This document shows, piece by piece, positions 10,924-23,929 of a DNA stretch of 64,000 nt. The translations under genes and the position numbers were made by a program. Numbering within the stretch: the first letter of the stretch is position 1; each line of letters starts with the position of its first letter. The DNA comes from Artemia franciscana (taxonomy: Eukaryota; Arthropoda; Branchiopoda; Anostraca; Artemiidae), in contig NC_088868.1 in assembly GCF_032884065.1 (NCBI RefSeq), forward strand, positions 10,788,335 to 10,852,334, written 5' to 3'. A model generated the notes under the pieces. It was not told where the DNA came from and ran no database searches. It was given only the letters and a program-made list of their open reading frames with translations.

Positions 10924-11960
10924 ATGATAAAAAGTCTTGGTGTTGATTTTCCGGGTAGATGGAAATTCGTTGACGATTTAAATGCCTTAGATACATGTTT
11001 CAAAATCTATAAAGTAACCCAATGTACATCTTGGAATCAATATCAGATGAAGCTGTTGCTAGTGATATGAGAGTCAACCCTTTTAAGTCAACTGTTATAA
11101 CAACTCGTTTCCTTAAAACTCCCCCCTCTTTCTCTGTTCCAATCCCCCCTGAAATGTCTGTTAATAATATGAATATACTGGGTGCATCTCAAACAGCTTA
11201 AAATAAGATGACCACATTAATGATTTCTTAAAACGTACAAATACTATATTTTCTCTCCTCAAGCTTCTTAATAAATTTAAATGTCCTAGAATGGATTGTT
11301 TGAGGATTTTTTACTCTTTTGTATGTCCTACCCTTTAATACGCTTGTCCTGTGTGGCATCCTGGCACCTCCAATGAATTGTTGGACAGAATAGAGGCAGT
11401 TCAAAAAAGGTGCCTAAGAATTATCTTCAATGAGAGTAAAGTGCCTTACATTTCCCCTTATTTGGAGAGCTAATCTTGTGACCCTTAAGGGAAGGAGAGC
11501 AAAATTGTCTTGCGTTTTTCCCACAATGCTGCGCATAACCCTCGTGCTACTTCTCTTTTCCCTAGTGAACATTTACCCCCCCCCCCTCCTCCCTCTGGAA
11601 CTCGCCTCCCTATGTTCTGTTTCACGAAACATCCCCCTTCTTGCCTCAATAAGAGTTTCCACTGAAAGATATAGAAGAGTGTTCATCCCTCACGTAGTTG
11701 AAATTTTAAATCAATACCCCCCTGTCCCTTCTCACTCCACTTTTATCTTTTAGTTTTAGTGTTTATTATGCAATTACGAACTGTGTAATTCTTGCTAGCT
11801 AGACTTTTGTTTAAATTTGTTTTTCCTGTTTTAATTTTATGAGTTGTTATTGTTTGACTTTTTGTTCATTACAGTTTTATCATTTTGTACTGACACTAAG
11901 GTGCGAATTCGGCCCTTTTGGGCTTGTGATAGCCGCTTTGTTGAAATAAATCTTATCTTA

Positions 11961-12490
11961 AGTAATCCTGTATCCAATATACAACAATCTGTTCAAGACC
12001 TCTTGAAAAATTTAGGTGTTTGAAATTGGACAATAATTTACAAATTGGGACTTAGATCCTCCTTTATGGACTGTTTCTACAACTGTTTTTTCCACGCTAA
12101 GGGACATTTACCACTCAATCGACAATGGCTAAACAAAAACGCAAGAGATTCAGCTAAACACATGGCTGTCATTCAAAGAGAAGTGTTAAAAATACCATCT
12201 ATATCTGGAGCTTTATCAATGGAAAGGCCATGATAGTTTCTTAAAACCTACTTTGAAGAAATATCAGTCATCAAAGGGCACTTTAACTACTGAAACAAAT
12301 TTGGCAAAATGGGGCGGTCTGTATGCTTGAACATCATTCAAATTCAAAAAAAATGATGAAAACACAAGTGCAACCAAATCCATTTTTGTCTAGTTATCTA
12401 GAATGGTATCTGTCTTATAATTATTAATTTGTAGAATCTCGTTGCCTTTAACCCTCTCTTTGCGCTTATCATTTTCCTATGAGCTATTTT
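11961..12490. other. Intergenic, nothing recognised
   Basis: Separates the non-LTR 3' end from the pogo-like element. The plus frame at 12045-12233 shows no known motif. Confidence 0.4.
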
Positions 12491-14896
12491 TGTCTGGACC
12501 TGCCTCGGACTGGGGCTAGGTTCAGACATGACTGGGGCAGCTCCAGACACCATTTTTTCTCATACTCAGGAGTGGGACAAGTTTTATTTTGCTTTTATTT
12601 GAGATATATAGTAAAATTTGGCAGTAAAAAGGTAAAAAAGTTAAACCTTCTAGCAAATGGCTCTGGATACTGCCCAGATTTACCCGAAACATCATTGCTG
12701 AAGCAATCTGACAAGTACCTCCAATAATTGTTGGACATGGTAGTTTCAGCTTCACATCTCTAATATTAACAGGAGCAATATCACCCACATCTGGAAAAAT
12801 GAACTTCAGGCCGCTGCCTAACTTCTTCCTTGCAAACTTGATCTTGAGCTCAGCCTTCTCCATCTTGAGGACAAGTCCAACATAAATGATGAACAAGTTT
12901 TTGTTCTCAAACTTAATTGAGGCAGAATCCTCTGGAAGACCTGTCTATAGATCAACAGGCTCTTCACCCAAGTGTAAACTATCATCCGAGTCACTTTCAT
13001 CCTGATATTTTGTTACTGCTGGGTGTAAATTGGATTTGTTTTCTTCCAGAATAGGTTTTAAAGACTTCTTGTTTTTTTTTGCTGACCTTTTCCCCTTCCC
13101 AAATCTGCCTCTTCCTTGTTCCTTTCTCCTTTAGCTTGTCTTGCTTTGCTTTTGAAGCTACTTCAATTGCGTCCTTTTCAGGAGTATCTGTGAATACCTT
13201 TAAAGCCCCTTTCTTGCAGCCTATACTGTTGTTCTTGAGGGCTGAAGCTTTCGGATATAGTCTAATGTTTTTTGCTGATTTGGGCATTTTTTTTTGCTGA
13301 TCCAAGAGGTAAAGTGGATGTTTAGTCTGTAATGTCATTTTAGGGACCTACAGCTGAATACTGTTGCAATATATCACTCACAGATGTCAAAACAAAAGAG
13401 TCAGGGCTCGCAGTTGTCACTTCTAGTGATGAAAGCTAACTGATGCAGCATAGAAATCTTTGTCACTAAATGCAGTTGTGCTGAATTTCCAAATACCAGG
13501 CTTAGAGAAAGCAGATGTGATGCTCTGCATGGTAAAACCTGCTGGATATTCCTTACCGACTAACTGACCTATGTTGGTAATTTGGATTCTTTGTAATGGG
13601 TGACTGGTCATCCAGTCGCTGAAAGATCTCTTTAGTGCTTCTTACAGGGGGCCATACAGGGTAGTGGCTGGAGTTGATAGCTGTAGTGACGGGGTAATGA
13701 AAGTATAACAATACTTCTCTCTCTTGTAAACATAATAAACTCTAGGCTAATGTGGCTTTCATGATTATCTAGTAGCAGAAGTATAGGGTTGTCCTTGGTG
13801 CATCTTACATGCTTTTTGAAATACTTAATAGTCTCCTTGAAAGTGCTAACAGTCATCCATCCTGTTGTATGAGCTAGACCCAAGCTGCAAGGGAAGGGGG
13901 CTCCAAAGAGGAAGTGCACCTTATAGATTTTTCATGGGAAGCAAACACAGGTGGGACTGTCCGATAGCGTTAAACAACACCAGACAGGTGTAAACTAACA
14001 GCTAACAGCTGATAATGCCTGTCCAACTTGTTTGACACTGGTTCCAGCAACATCTTTTGGGCTCACCGTGATAGTTGTAACACCTGTCTTGTCTAGGTTC
14101 CAGTTATGGTCTCCAGTAAATTTGTGTTTTTTTAGAACAGGCGATAGGTTGTTTTGAAACTTCCTCACATTTGAATGGTTGAAGCTTGAACTTTGTGCAC
14201 GACTGCGGTTTTCTGGCTGTCTCAGTGATAGGGCTGGGTGACAGTTCATATAATTCTGTATCCAGCTACAACCTACAACGTGATTCTTCTCAACATTTTT
14301 AAGAATGGTCAGCCTCAGCTTGACTGCATATTTATATGCAAATTCTTGCAATTGGGCTTAAGTTCTAGTGTATCTGTGATAAACGTCTTAAGAGGTAGAA
14401 TTCCAAAGAAGCTAATTGCTCATTTGTAAAGATCTTACATGAAGACAATCTTTCAATATGTGTTCCCAAGTCAGGAACTTCTTTTTCTTATGTTGTTGCT
14501 CCTCTGCCCAGAAGACGATATTGCCCAGATATTCTGCCCGCCCTTCTGACAGTGGCGGCAACATTGTCACCTAGTTTTGACCATGGTATGCCGAATGTAG
14601 CAGATGCACTCCTGATCGTGTTTTTATCTACAAGTATAGCTTTGACTGCAGCTGAAATACTTTTATCTGAAACATGGGGCGTTTTGCGTTTTGGCCCTTT
14701 AAGTTTGAACCATGTCTGAAAGAAAAGAGACTTGGTTAACAAGTAGGACAAGTTTGCAAGACTTAAACCAAAAACTTCAGCTGTAAAGGCTTCTTAAGAA
14801 ATACAGAACATATTTTGGTGAAACATACTGTACTGGAGGCAGGTTCAGACATGTCCAAGCTTGCCCTAATCATTTTTGTCTGAGCCTGCCTCCAGT
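12491..14896 (-). mobile_element. Pogo/Tigger-like DNA transposon, complete but inactive
   Basis: A 2.4-kb unit with a transposase pseudogene on the minus strand, bounded by clusters of a ~20-bp motif (consensus ACTGGAGGCAGGTTCAGACA). The motif occurs inverted at 12491-12510, directly at 12510-12530 and 12531-12549, then directly at 14832-14851 and inverted at 14877-14896. Each end therefore holds oppositely oriented copies, which can act as terminal and subterminal binding sites. Pogo-type elements usually insert at TA; a flanking TA is present near 14831, but exact ends cannot be fixed by eye. The element sits just 3' (on the minus strand) of the ORF1/EN relic at 15180-17430 and may have been involved in the loss of its RT. 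Confidence 0.75.
12522..14751 (-). pseudogene. Pogo/Tigger-type DDE transposase, broken
   Basis: The minus strand reads in the expected order. At 14751-14488 lies a helix-turn-helix (psq-type) region with KSISAAVKAILVD and SASATFGIPWSKL. At 14351-13995 lies the CENPB-like second domain (WIQNYMNCHPALSLRQPE) and the first catalytic Asp in NLDKTGVTT. At 13919-13632 lies GLAHTTGWMT and the second Asp in LLLLDNHESH. The third Asp, normally LQPLD, reads LQPLP. At 13611-13423 lies WMTSHPLQRI and KPGIWKFST. A Lys-rich tail follows at 13338-12997, and an acidic/hydrophobic C-terminal domain runs to 12522 (KLGSGLKFIFPDVGDIAP, VKLKLPCPT). Loss of the third Asp plus several stops and frameshifts means no activity. 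Family assignment is strong from motif order. Confidence 0.9.
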
Positions 14897-15179
14897 GCCG
14901 TTTTTAAGAATTAAATTTGTAACTTTCAAACTCTTAATCTGATCTTTGATATTTTTGTATGACATGATAGCCTCAATATTCTAATATCTACAGAAAAATC
15001 AACAGCAGCGTAAGTGGCTTCTAAATTACAAAAACAATTGGTCAAAGATATTCCATGAAACTTACTTTCATGCTAAAAAGTGACAATTACCTGCATTCAC
15101 TATGAATGCTTGACTGCAACTGCGAATTTTTTTTACAGAAGATCTGTATATCTTTACAAGTTCTGAAAAGAACCTGCCC
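14897..15179. other. Spacer between pogo-like element and EN relic
   Basis: No gene is seen. Position 15170-15200 has two short AACCTGYCC stretches that resemble part of the pogo-like terminal motif; this may be coincidence. Confidence 0.35.
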
Positions 15180-16432
15180 CTATGACGAACCTGTCCCCCT
15201 CTTTCCTAGCTGAAAAATGCACGAATTCAGTCGAGGAATCAGTCTTGTTTGTATTAACATACTTCCAAAACTTCTATGGACACCCTCGAATGTTAGTAAA
15301 GACTGAAGATTCGAGTGACCCCCAGTTAACGCGTACAGATCGAGTGGCGTGATTTCGAGCCCTTTCAAACGCACACCACGAATCTTCATTTTTTTCCAGC
15401 GTATATTCTCTACATTGTTTATTTTTATCACTAATAGCATCAAGTACAAATTTTGGCAGTCTTTTTATTTTTATTGTACCTTTTATGTAATAATGTGTAA
15501 TGAATCTATCACATGCTTCTTTATAACCTCTCAGATAAACTCAAGAGCAACATCCACGTCTGCATTACTAGACTGAAGCTCCTCAACGATAGAAAGGGAA
15601 CGGATAAAGTGTTGAATATCATCATAACAACCCATACTTTGATAATAATAAAATTTAGAACCAGAGTTCACTGCTGCACTTACAGTCATTGATAGAGACA
15701 TAAATATATGGTCACTTTTGCATAGAGGTGGCAGTATTTTAAGGTATACTATGTCATCTGAAGGTTTTGTGATAACAAAGTCAAGAACATGGGGAGTGGA
15801 ATCACTTCTGAGTCTTGTGGGATCAACATCTTGCTGGTACAGAAAACTATACAGTAAAGTTCGTATAAGTTTAAATTCAAAAGTCTAATCTGTCCCTGAC
15901 GTAGCTTGGGATGATTCGGTCGATATTGGGTGTATTGAAGTAACCAAAAACAAGAATTTTTGAAGGAACAGATGAAGGGTATGACAGATAACTCAGCAGA
16001 CGATCATCATTTAACATACTAAATTCGTTTCTAGATGGGCTTTGATATATGCCCAAAATCCTCACATTTTGGGATTCCCCCGGCAACTTAACTTCAACAC
16101 TAATTACTTCACTTAATTTACTAGTAAATGAAATATCAACTTCTGCATATTTCAATTCTGGCAACGACGAAACATAAATAGAAACTCCTCTTTTTGAATG
16201 CTTGTTGTGGATGATATTATAACCAATCAGCTGACAGAAATGTACTTTGGGATCAAGGCAGTACTTTGGAAGTACCTCTGTCATGATAACTATAGCAGGC
16301 TCCTGTAAATTTACCAAAGAATGCAGTTCACCAAGTTCGTTTGAAAGCAAGTTGACATTTATTTACAACACAGAAAGATTATTCTTCCACTTCATGCTGT
16401 CAGGGGGCTGCTTGTCTCTAATGTTACTTTGA
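15180..16432 (-). pseudogene. Non-LTR endonuclease and EN-RT linker
   Basis: The open minus frame 16350-15877 covers the N-terminal EN domain: LNSNELGEL-like start, AIVIMTEV (the ETW position, Glu kept, Trp replaced by Val), YNIIHNKHSKRGVSIYV, then LGIYQSPS and VFGYFNTPNID, where GDFN has become GYFN. Further frames (15870-15600) give RLRSDSTPHVLDFVIT and LPPLCKSDH, the C-terminal EN strands with catalytic SDH. Positions 15450-15200 give KFWKYVNTN, the linker ahead of RT. No RT follows: the sequence meets the pogo-like transposon at 14896. Stops occur after DRLDF and elsewhere. It belongs with the ORF1 at 16480-17430. Confidence 0.85.
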
Positions 16433-16479
16433 CAAATATTACCATCTAACTATCTATTCTGGTTACTTTGCAGGGTATA

Positions 16480-17430
16480 TCATTTAATTTTTCATTGCAG
16501 CCGGATGGGCTGCACGAATCTGACCGTTTTTTGGAACTATAGAGTTCCCATGAATAATCAAATCAGCTTTGCCCTGCGCATGCCTGGCCTGCAACTCCTC
16601 ATATAGCTTCGCTCTTTTCTCATGGTTGGTCTTGGAGACATCATTTCGGAGCTGAATCGAACTTGAACCTTTTCTTTTGTAAGACTTTTGCAGAATCTGT
16701 TTCTTAGTCTTGAAATCTGGGACTGAGAATAATATGGGAACAGGCCTTTTTTCAGGATTAGTGGTTGTGACTTGGCTTTGCTGACTGCTCAGATGACGGA
16801 CATTGGAGACGCAAAGTTCGTCACTTACCTGAGGGGGAACACCAAAAACAACAATATTTAGCTCTCAACACTGACGGTCTCTATCTTCTGCAACCATGTG
16901 TTTAACTTTGGTTTTAAGCTGCATCTCAAGATCTTTTTTCAACGTTAGAATCTCTGAATCAGACAAATCTGGACTGCATCCATGTCGGACGAAAGTCACT
17001 GTTCAAGGGTTGTAAGTCGGCTTTCAATATTACCTTAACAGTTTTCAATTACAGTGGTAAGCTGTTCTTGCAGTTTAGACAATGCTTATTTGTCTGCATA
17101 ATTAGCTTTGGTGCCCAGTTCTTTTACTGCACTAAGAGTTGACAGGAAAGTTTTAAGTCTCGTCCATTACTTTTTGAATATTGTCCAAAGATCGTCCACC
17201 TGTCACTTGTGGAATTATTTTTGCAAACTGGGCATTTCCACTCACAGCCGACTCACCTTGTCATTTTAGCTAGTAGAGAGTATTCTGCCTCTGACATTTC
17301 CAGATAATCAATGTATATCCAGAGGCTAAATCCGTTGCAGTTCATAGCACTTGAATCCACATCTAAGTTCTTGTCACATGTTGCGCACATATTGGTCCTT
17401 TTTTGGGGCCCCGACGAGGTCTCTTTGGTG
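16480..17430 (-). pseudogene. Non-LTR ORF1 with PHD-like finger
   Basis: This is the ORF1 upstream (minus strand) of the endonuclease at 15180-16432. From 17430 down: a basic start (PPKRPRRGPKK), then a PHD-like Cys pattern (CATCDKNL, MNCNGF, CEWKCPVC) with an in-frame stop in the middle. A coiled-coil-like stretch with several stops follows, then LNIVVFGVP near 16870 and RPVPILFS with SVPDFKTKKQILQKSYK near 16740-16680. The end is AKLYEELQARHAQGKADLII near 16600 and a stop near 16485. The LNIVVFGVP and RPVPILF blocks are the RNA-recognition-like and C-terminal parts of CR1/L2-type ORF1 proteins. It differs in sequence from the PHD/CCCH ORF1 at 6960. Confidence 0.8.
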
Positions 17431-17689
17431 GCATCATGTTAGAAGCTTTAAAGAATCTGGAGTAGACAAGACCAATGGTAAGTGCAATGCACAAATAGCT
17501 TGTCCCCAGCAATTTAAGGATTAAAAATATCGCTGGTACTAGTACGACCTCTTAATGTTTGTTAATGCTCCCTTCTGCACAGGCTATCTCCGAGCAAAAT
17601 CCAACCTGAATTACGCGAAAATCGAAAATGCTATCTCCGACGCGAAAAACGGCTAGGCCAATGTAGTCTATGGTGAAATTTTGTTGTTG

Positions 17690-19100
17690 CATTTGACTTA
17701 CAATTTCTTTTTTACGTTAGCTCACATTTGTTTAGCGGAGATGCATAATATTGTGTCTAGATGTCTATCCAATAACCAAGATCAGTGTTTATTTTTCAGT
17801 AATTCAGAATTGAAAAAGTTTGCTCACAAATATATGCACTACCAAACTTAGTAATTATCTGCTTAGCAAACATTTTCAAATCCTAGTAGTTTTCAAAGGG
17901 CAATCTTCCATAGAAATCCATCAAGTTTGTTTTTTCCTTACTAGGTATTTTGAGGCTGGTATCACTTTGAAAATTCATTGCGTGGATTTGCAAATCACTT
18001 GGTACATTATTGACATACACACCAAAGGTTTTTTTCAAAAAAGTACCCATTTCCATGAGATCTTTATGAAATCAGCAAACAGGTTTTCAAACTAAGTTTG
18101 AAGTTGTATTAATGCACTTTTCGTTTTAGTATTTGGCCAAAAAAAGTTTATATCAACTTATTCTACTGTTTTCATACAATTTGGAAAATGATTGAGCTTA
18201 ATTTCACCCATATACTTGATAAATAATTTTAATTTTCATTTCGAATTCCTTAACATCTGAAATTTAAGTTTTTTTTGTATATGTGTATTGATTAGATTCT
18301 TTTTTGTAGTCAAATCATTTAAAAACCCAAGATCTACAACCCACTGGTTGTTGTAAAGTTTGGGTATTACCTTTCCATTCATCTCCATGAAGTTACAAAT
18401 TTCTTTCTTTAAAAAAAATTTTTTTGAAATACTGATCCTTGGCTTAGCCATCGTACTTCACAGTAATACAGCATGTCACCGTATTCAGCTTCCATATCTT
18501 TCAAAAAGAGTTCAAATTGGCAGTGAGTAAGCCCATTTTTTCTTATAAAATTCATAGCAGATATAACATTATCTATTATTTCTCTCCATAATAAAACCTT
18601 GCAACACAATGCGGATAACCCAGTGAAATGTATATGGAACTTCAGGTCCAAACTCTAGAAGTTTGCTGTTGACTCTTCTAATAACAACATTGTTGACTGT
18701 TCGTGTTTTTTCTGCTGTCCATTGTGATGTTTATTAATTTATCCAAGTTCAAGCCACATGAAACCAGAGTTTGTTCCAAGTGGTGGAAGAAAATCCTCCC
18801 CTTTTGAAGTTCCATTTAGACTGCATATTTTAATGTTCACACAAGTTGGCACCCAAGTCTTCAGTGTGGCGTGTGCAAGTTCTAGCAGAGAGATTAATAT
18901 TTACGAAAATATTCTTCAATTCTGGCATACTCCCTCTGCAATAGCTTAGACACGCTCTTTGACAAGTTTGCTGTCGGTAAATGGGCAACCATACTCTGCT
19001 ATTGTTTCTGCCACTTTGCAGCTGGTAGGTACAGCTGATTTTGTCCGTGATAACCTTAATGATTTTATACGGGTTTATGAGTAATGATTTCAAGTTAATG
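17690..19100 (-). pseudogene. hAT transposase relic (ZBED5/SCAND3-like)
   Basis: Read on the minus strand from 19093 down: IFVNINLSARTCTRHTEDLG (the SLSARTVTRRVEDLG block of this hAT group), a broken middle with GLNLDKLINITMD near 18745, and the frame 18651-18409 with LTHCQFELFLKDMEAEYGDM and CEVRWLSQGSV. Next is EICNFMEMNGKVIP and VDLGFLNDLT near 18400-18300. Near 18000-17780 it ends with MDFYGRLPFENY and a C-terminal dimerisation block (FGSAYICEQTFS). These blocks match, in order, the transposase domesticated as ZBED5/SCAND3/GTF2IRD2 C-terminal regions in vertebrates. Stops and frame changes show it is not functional. Terminal repeats were not located. Confidence 0.85.
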
Positions 19101-19129
19101 ATTTTTTTTCGAGATTCACCTCCTCAGCA

Positions 19130-19260
19130 TTGTGTCCGATATCGTTTGTATGCCCTTTTGACCACCTGCATGTATGGAGTGTTTTTTAATTTTGTTCAAT
19201 GTGCACTGCAATATCCTCTAATAGTTTCACCTTAATCCCTTTAGCCATCCCAGATGTATT
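19130..19260 (-). repeat. Repeat family C fragment
   Basis: On the minus strand this resembles 34080-34210 and 36450-36560: ATTAAGGTGAAACT, then CATGCAGGT, TCAAAAGGG and a diverged end. It is an uncharacterised dispersed repeat also seen near 36690 and 40430 on the plus strand. Confidence 0.5.
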
Positions 19261-19264
19261 GTAG

Positions 19265-20090
19265 ATAGGCCGATTTAATATCCATATTTAGTTATAATCC
19301 TCCTTAACAGGTCCTAAGGTTTCAACTGAATACCTTTATCTGTTTCTAAGATGATGTAATATGCCCTTGTGACAAGCTTGGATTTAGCTTAACATCCCCA
19401 ATAGTATGCTATGAAAGTACCAGTGTAGCCCCCCCCCCTTTCTTTTTTCCTGTGATGTTATATATACACCTTTTTCATAGTCTGGATATGTATTGTGCCT
19501 TTTGATTTAGTTTTACTCTCCAAAATTTTGTAGATGGATGTCATCTGGTACATACTGGGATATGTCCCAGTGTGTATTATTTTTCCTGTCCCATTATATG
19601 TCAGATGACACCAATCAGACGATATTTTTTTTAGTCTGAATATTTTGCCACAAGATGGCCACATCTTATGACCAGATAAATTGGCTTTCGTTTGGCACCA
19701 CAAGCACAAAAATAATAGATAAAGAAAATCTAAAGGCAAGACGTTTTTTGGGGGTATTTTCCAAACTTTGAGGTAGGTTTACTAAAAAAAAATAATTTAA
19801 CATACCAAAATAATTGGTCTGGATAGTTGAACATCAAACTAACTATACTATATGGTGTTCACGGAATGTTTTGAATATGCTAGACGGTGCCACCTTTCAC
19901 TCTGTTGCGCATTGATATGGTGTATGATATGGTCTGTCAAGTGTATTGCAGTGAGTATCTTGTAGGCTGCACCAAAACACCTCGCGGTCCAAATGCAGCC
20001 TTTAGGCTGCCAACCCATGCTTTGATGATCAATCTTATCCTTATACTTAATATTATCTGTTTATCTCCATTAATTACTTGTATAAACAAC
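19265..20090. other. Intergenic with small hairpins, no gene recognised
   Basis: Contains a C-run at 19429-19437 and a compact palindrome near 19553-19574 (ACTGGGATATGTCCCAGT). The minus frame 19458-19739 crosses this hairpin and shows no domain. Confidence 0.4.
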
Positions 20091-20099
20091 TTAGTCTTC

Positions 20100-21240
20100 T
20101 TAATGTTACTTTTCAAACCTATTTCTGCACTCTAATCTCCCAGTACCTCCAAATTTCATTGTTTATGCCAACATTTTTATCCAGGATACTGAGATCATCT
20201 GCATGGTTGAAGTCTGGGAGAATTTTACCATCTATCTAGATTACATATTCCTCCATGGAATTTCCATATTCTTTTGGAAAAAGCTATTTCCAAACAATCC
20301 ACATAAAAGTAAATAGGACACAGCGCTGCTAATATCCTGATTCAGCACTTAAGCAACAACAATCCTCATTTAGGACTTAACTGCAGCAATATTGTTCTCA
20401 TGCAGAGCACAAGTCAGTCTAATGCTATTGATCAGTATAAATTCAATCCATAGGAGCTTCACTAAGTTTTTTCATTGCTAAAATGAATGCATACTTATAA
20501 TCTATAAAACTTGGAACAAAGGGTTAGATGATTCAAATACATCTCAGTTAACCTTAAGTTTGAAGAAAATGGTAAAAAATTTTCCATCAACATCTCAAAG
20601 TTGCACTCTTCAATTCTTGAAACTTATCTATAACATCTCTTACTCTGCAGTGTATCTAACCTAGTGTAGTTGACTATAATTTATTTCCATTTTTAGTGAA
20701 AGAAAGGGTTTTCATTGACTGAAACTGATGAAGATTAACTACAATGGATTACAATAAGCAGTATTGAAGGTGGGGATAGTCTAGTGACTGCTGTCACGTT
20801 AAGTAATTTGCTTCCTGTTCAAATCAAATTAATTCCTGTATAATCATCATAGTCAATCTTGTCACCTTTCTTGTGCAACGTAATGGTTTTATTAGTCCTT
20901 CTTTTAAAACTATATACTTTTTTTCGACAATCATATTCTTAATTTCCTGTAATTCCCCTTTAATTTAGTTGCCACCACATTTCCAAAACTCGTTTATCAT
21001 GTTTTTGCACCTGAGGGCTTATTATTTTTTTATTCCTTTAGCACTGTCTCAAACTTCTCCTAGCAAAACTAACCTTTCTTCACTTTCAATTAAAAAAAAA
21101 AAAGAAAAAAAAAACTCATGCACTTTATTATTTCCTATAAGTTTATCATTGTTTGAAACATTTTCAAAATATTTGGCTGATCTCTCTTTAAGTAAAATAT
21201 TTATTCCTCTCTTGCAAGCCTCCAAGGGCTGAATCTGTAT
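20100..21240 (-). pseudogene. RTE-type non-LTR RT relic
   Basis: Minus-strand reading: 21235-21130 gives ACKRGINILLKERSAKYFEN, the region before the RT. Near 20510-20440 it reads FIDYKYAF (the palm A box, YKYAF with Asp lost) and LSEAPMD. Near 20400-20330 it gives a decayed QRCVLFTF for the usual QGCVLSPF. Near 20235-20165 it reads GKILPDFNHADDLSILDKNV, the catalytic box as HADD. The LLDL/DFNHADD wording and order suit RTE-like elements rather than CR1. The copy is extensively mutated, with stops in every block. Confidence 0.65.
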
Positions 21241-21594
21241 TTAGACAACACTTCATGCATCCAAGTTGTCAAAAGGATGATTGATAATGCTCAATGTCTT
21301 TAAGTTCAATTTTGTATGTCCAATAACAATATTGAATGTTTTTTCTAGCATCAGTTTCTACGTTTTTTGCTCCTTAATCTACTTTGAATATACATGTTTC
21401 AAGTGTCTGGAGGAGTCTAAAGATTTCAAGTTACTTTTAGGAGAAATTCAATAAAGAAAGGAAGCTGTGAATTTCACTTGGCTGTGAATCATGGAAAAAA
21501 ATAACCTCTCTGATTGCACTGCTGTTAAAAAAGGTAATTGATGCTACTGATGTTCTAGCCTAGCAATAAGAAATTCTGTCATTAAGCTGTTTCA
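21241..21594. other. Intergenic, nothing recognised
   Basis: AT-rich spacer between the RTE relic and the first (AT)n tract. Confidence 0.4.
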
Positions 21595-23798
<2,204 letters not shown>

Positions 23799-23929
23799 TT
23801 TGTGCGAAATATTGTTAATGTTGACATTCGAAATTCCTTTTTTTTTCTTTTTTTTTTTTGATAAAATCAACTCCCTACGTGATTAAGCATATAGGTTTGA
23901 ATGCTTTCATTTATGCAATATCAGTAGGA

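Larger units (their letters stand above)
9440..11960 (+). pseudogene. Non-LTR RT and 3' end (FVDD-type family)
   Basis: This is the RT and C-terminal domain of the 6960-11960 element. Positions 9890-10020 read LLEPLSILLNEITSTGKFPD and then a degraded IIPVKKEG. Positions 10190-10300 read VDLEKAFDLINHNTLV. GNPLRPN lies at 10385, is split by the insertion at 10424-10881, and recurs at 10895. RWKFVDDLNALE follows near 10960-11000 and a thumb segment near 11240-11420 (YACPVWHPGTSNE, RIEAVQKRCLRIIFNE). The 3' UTR ends near 11960 with AATAAATCTTATCTTA. Stops and frameshifts are abundant. The domain order ORF1-EN-RT-UTR on one strand over 5 kb makes this the most complete non-LTR copy in the window. 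Confidence 0.75.
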
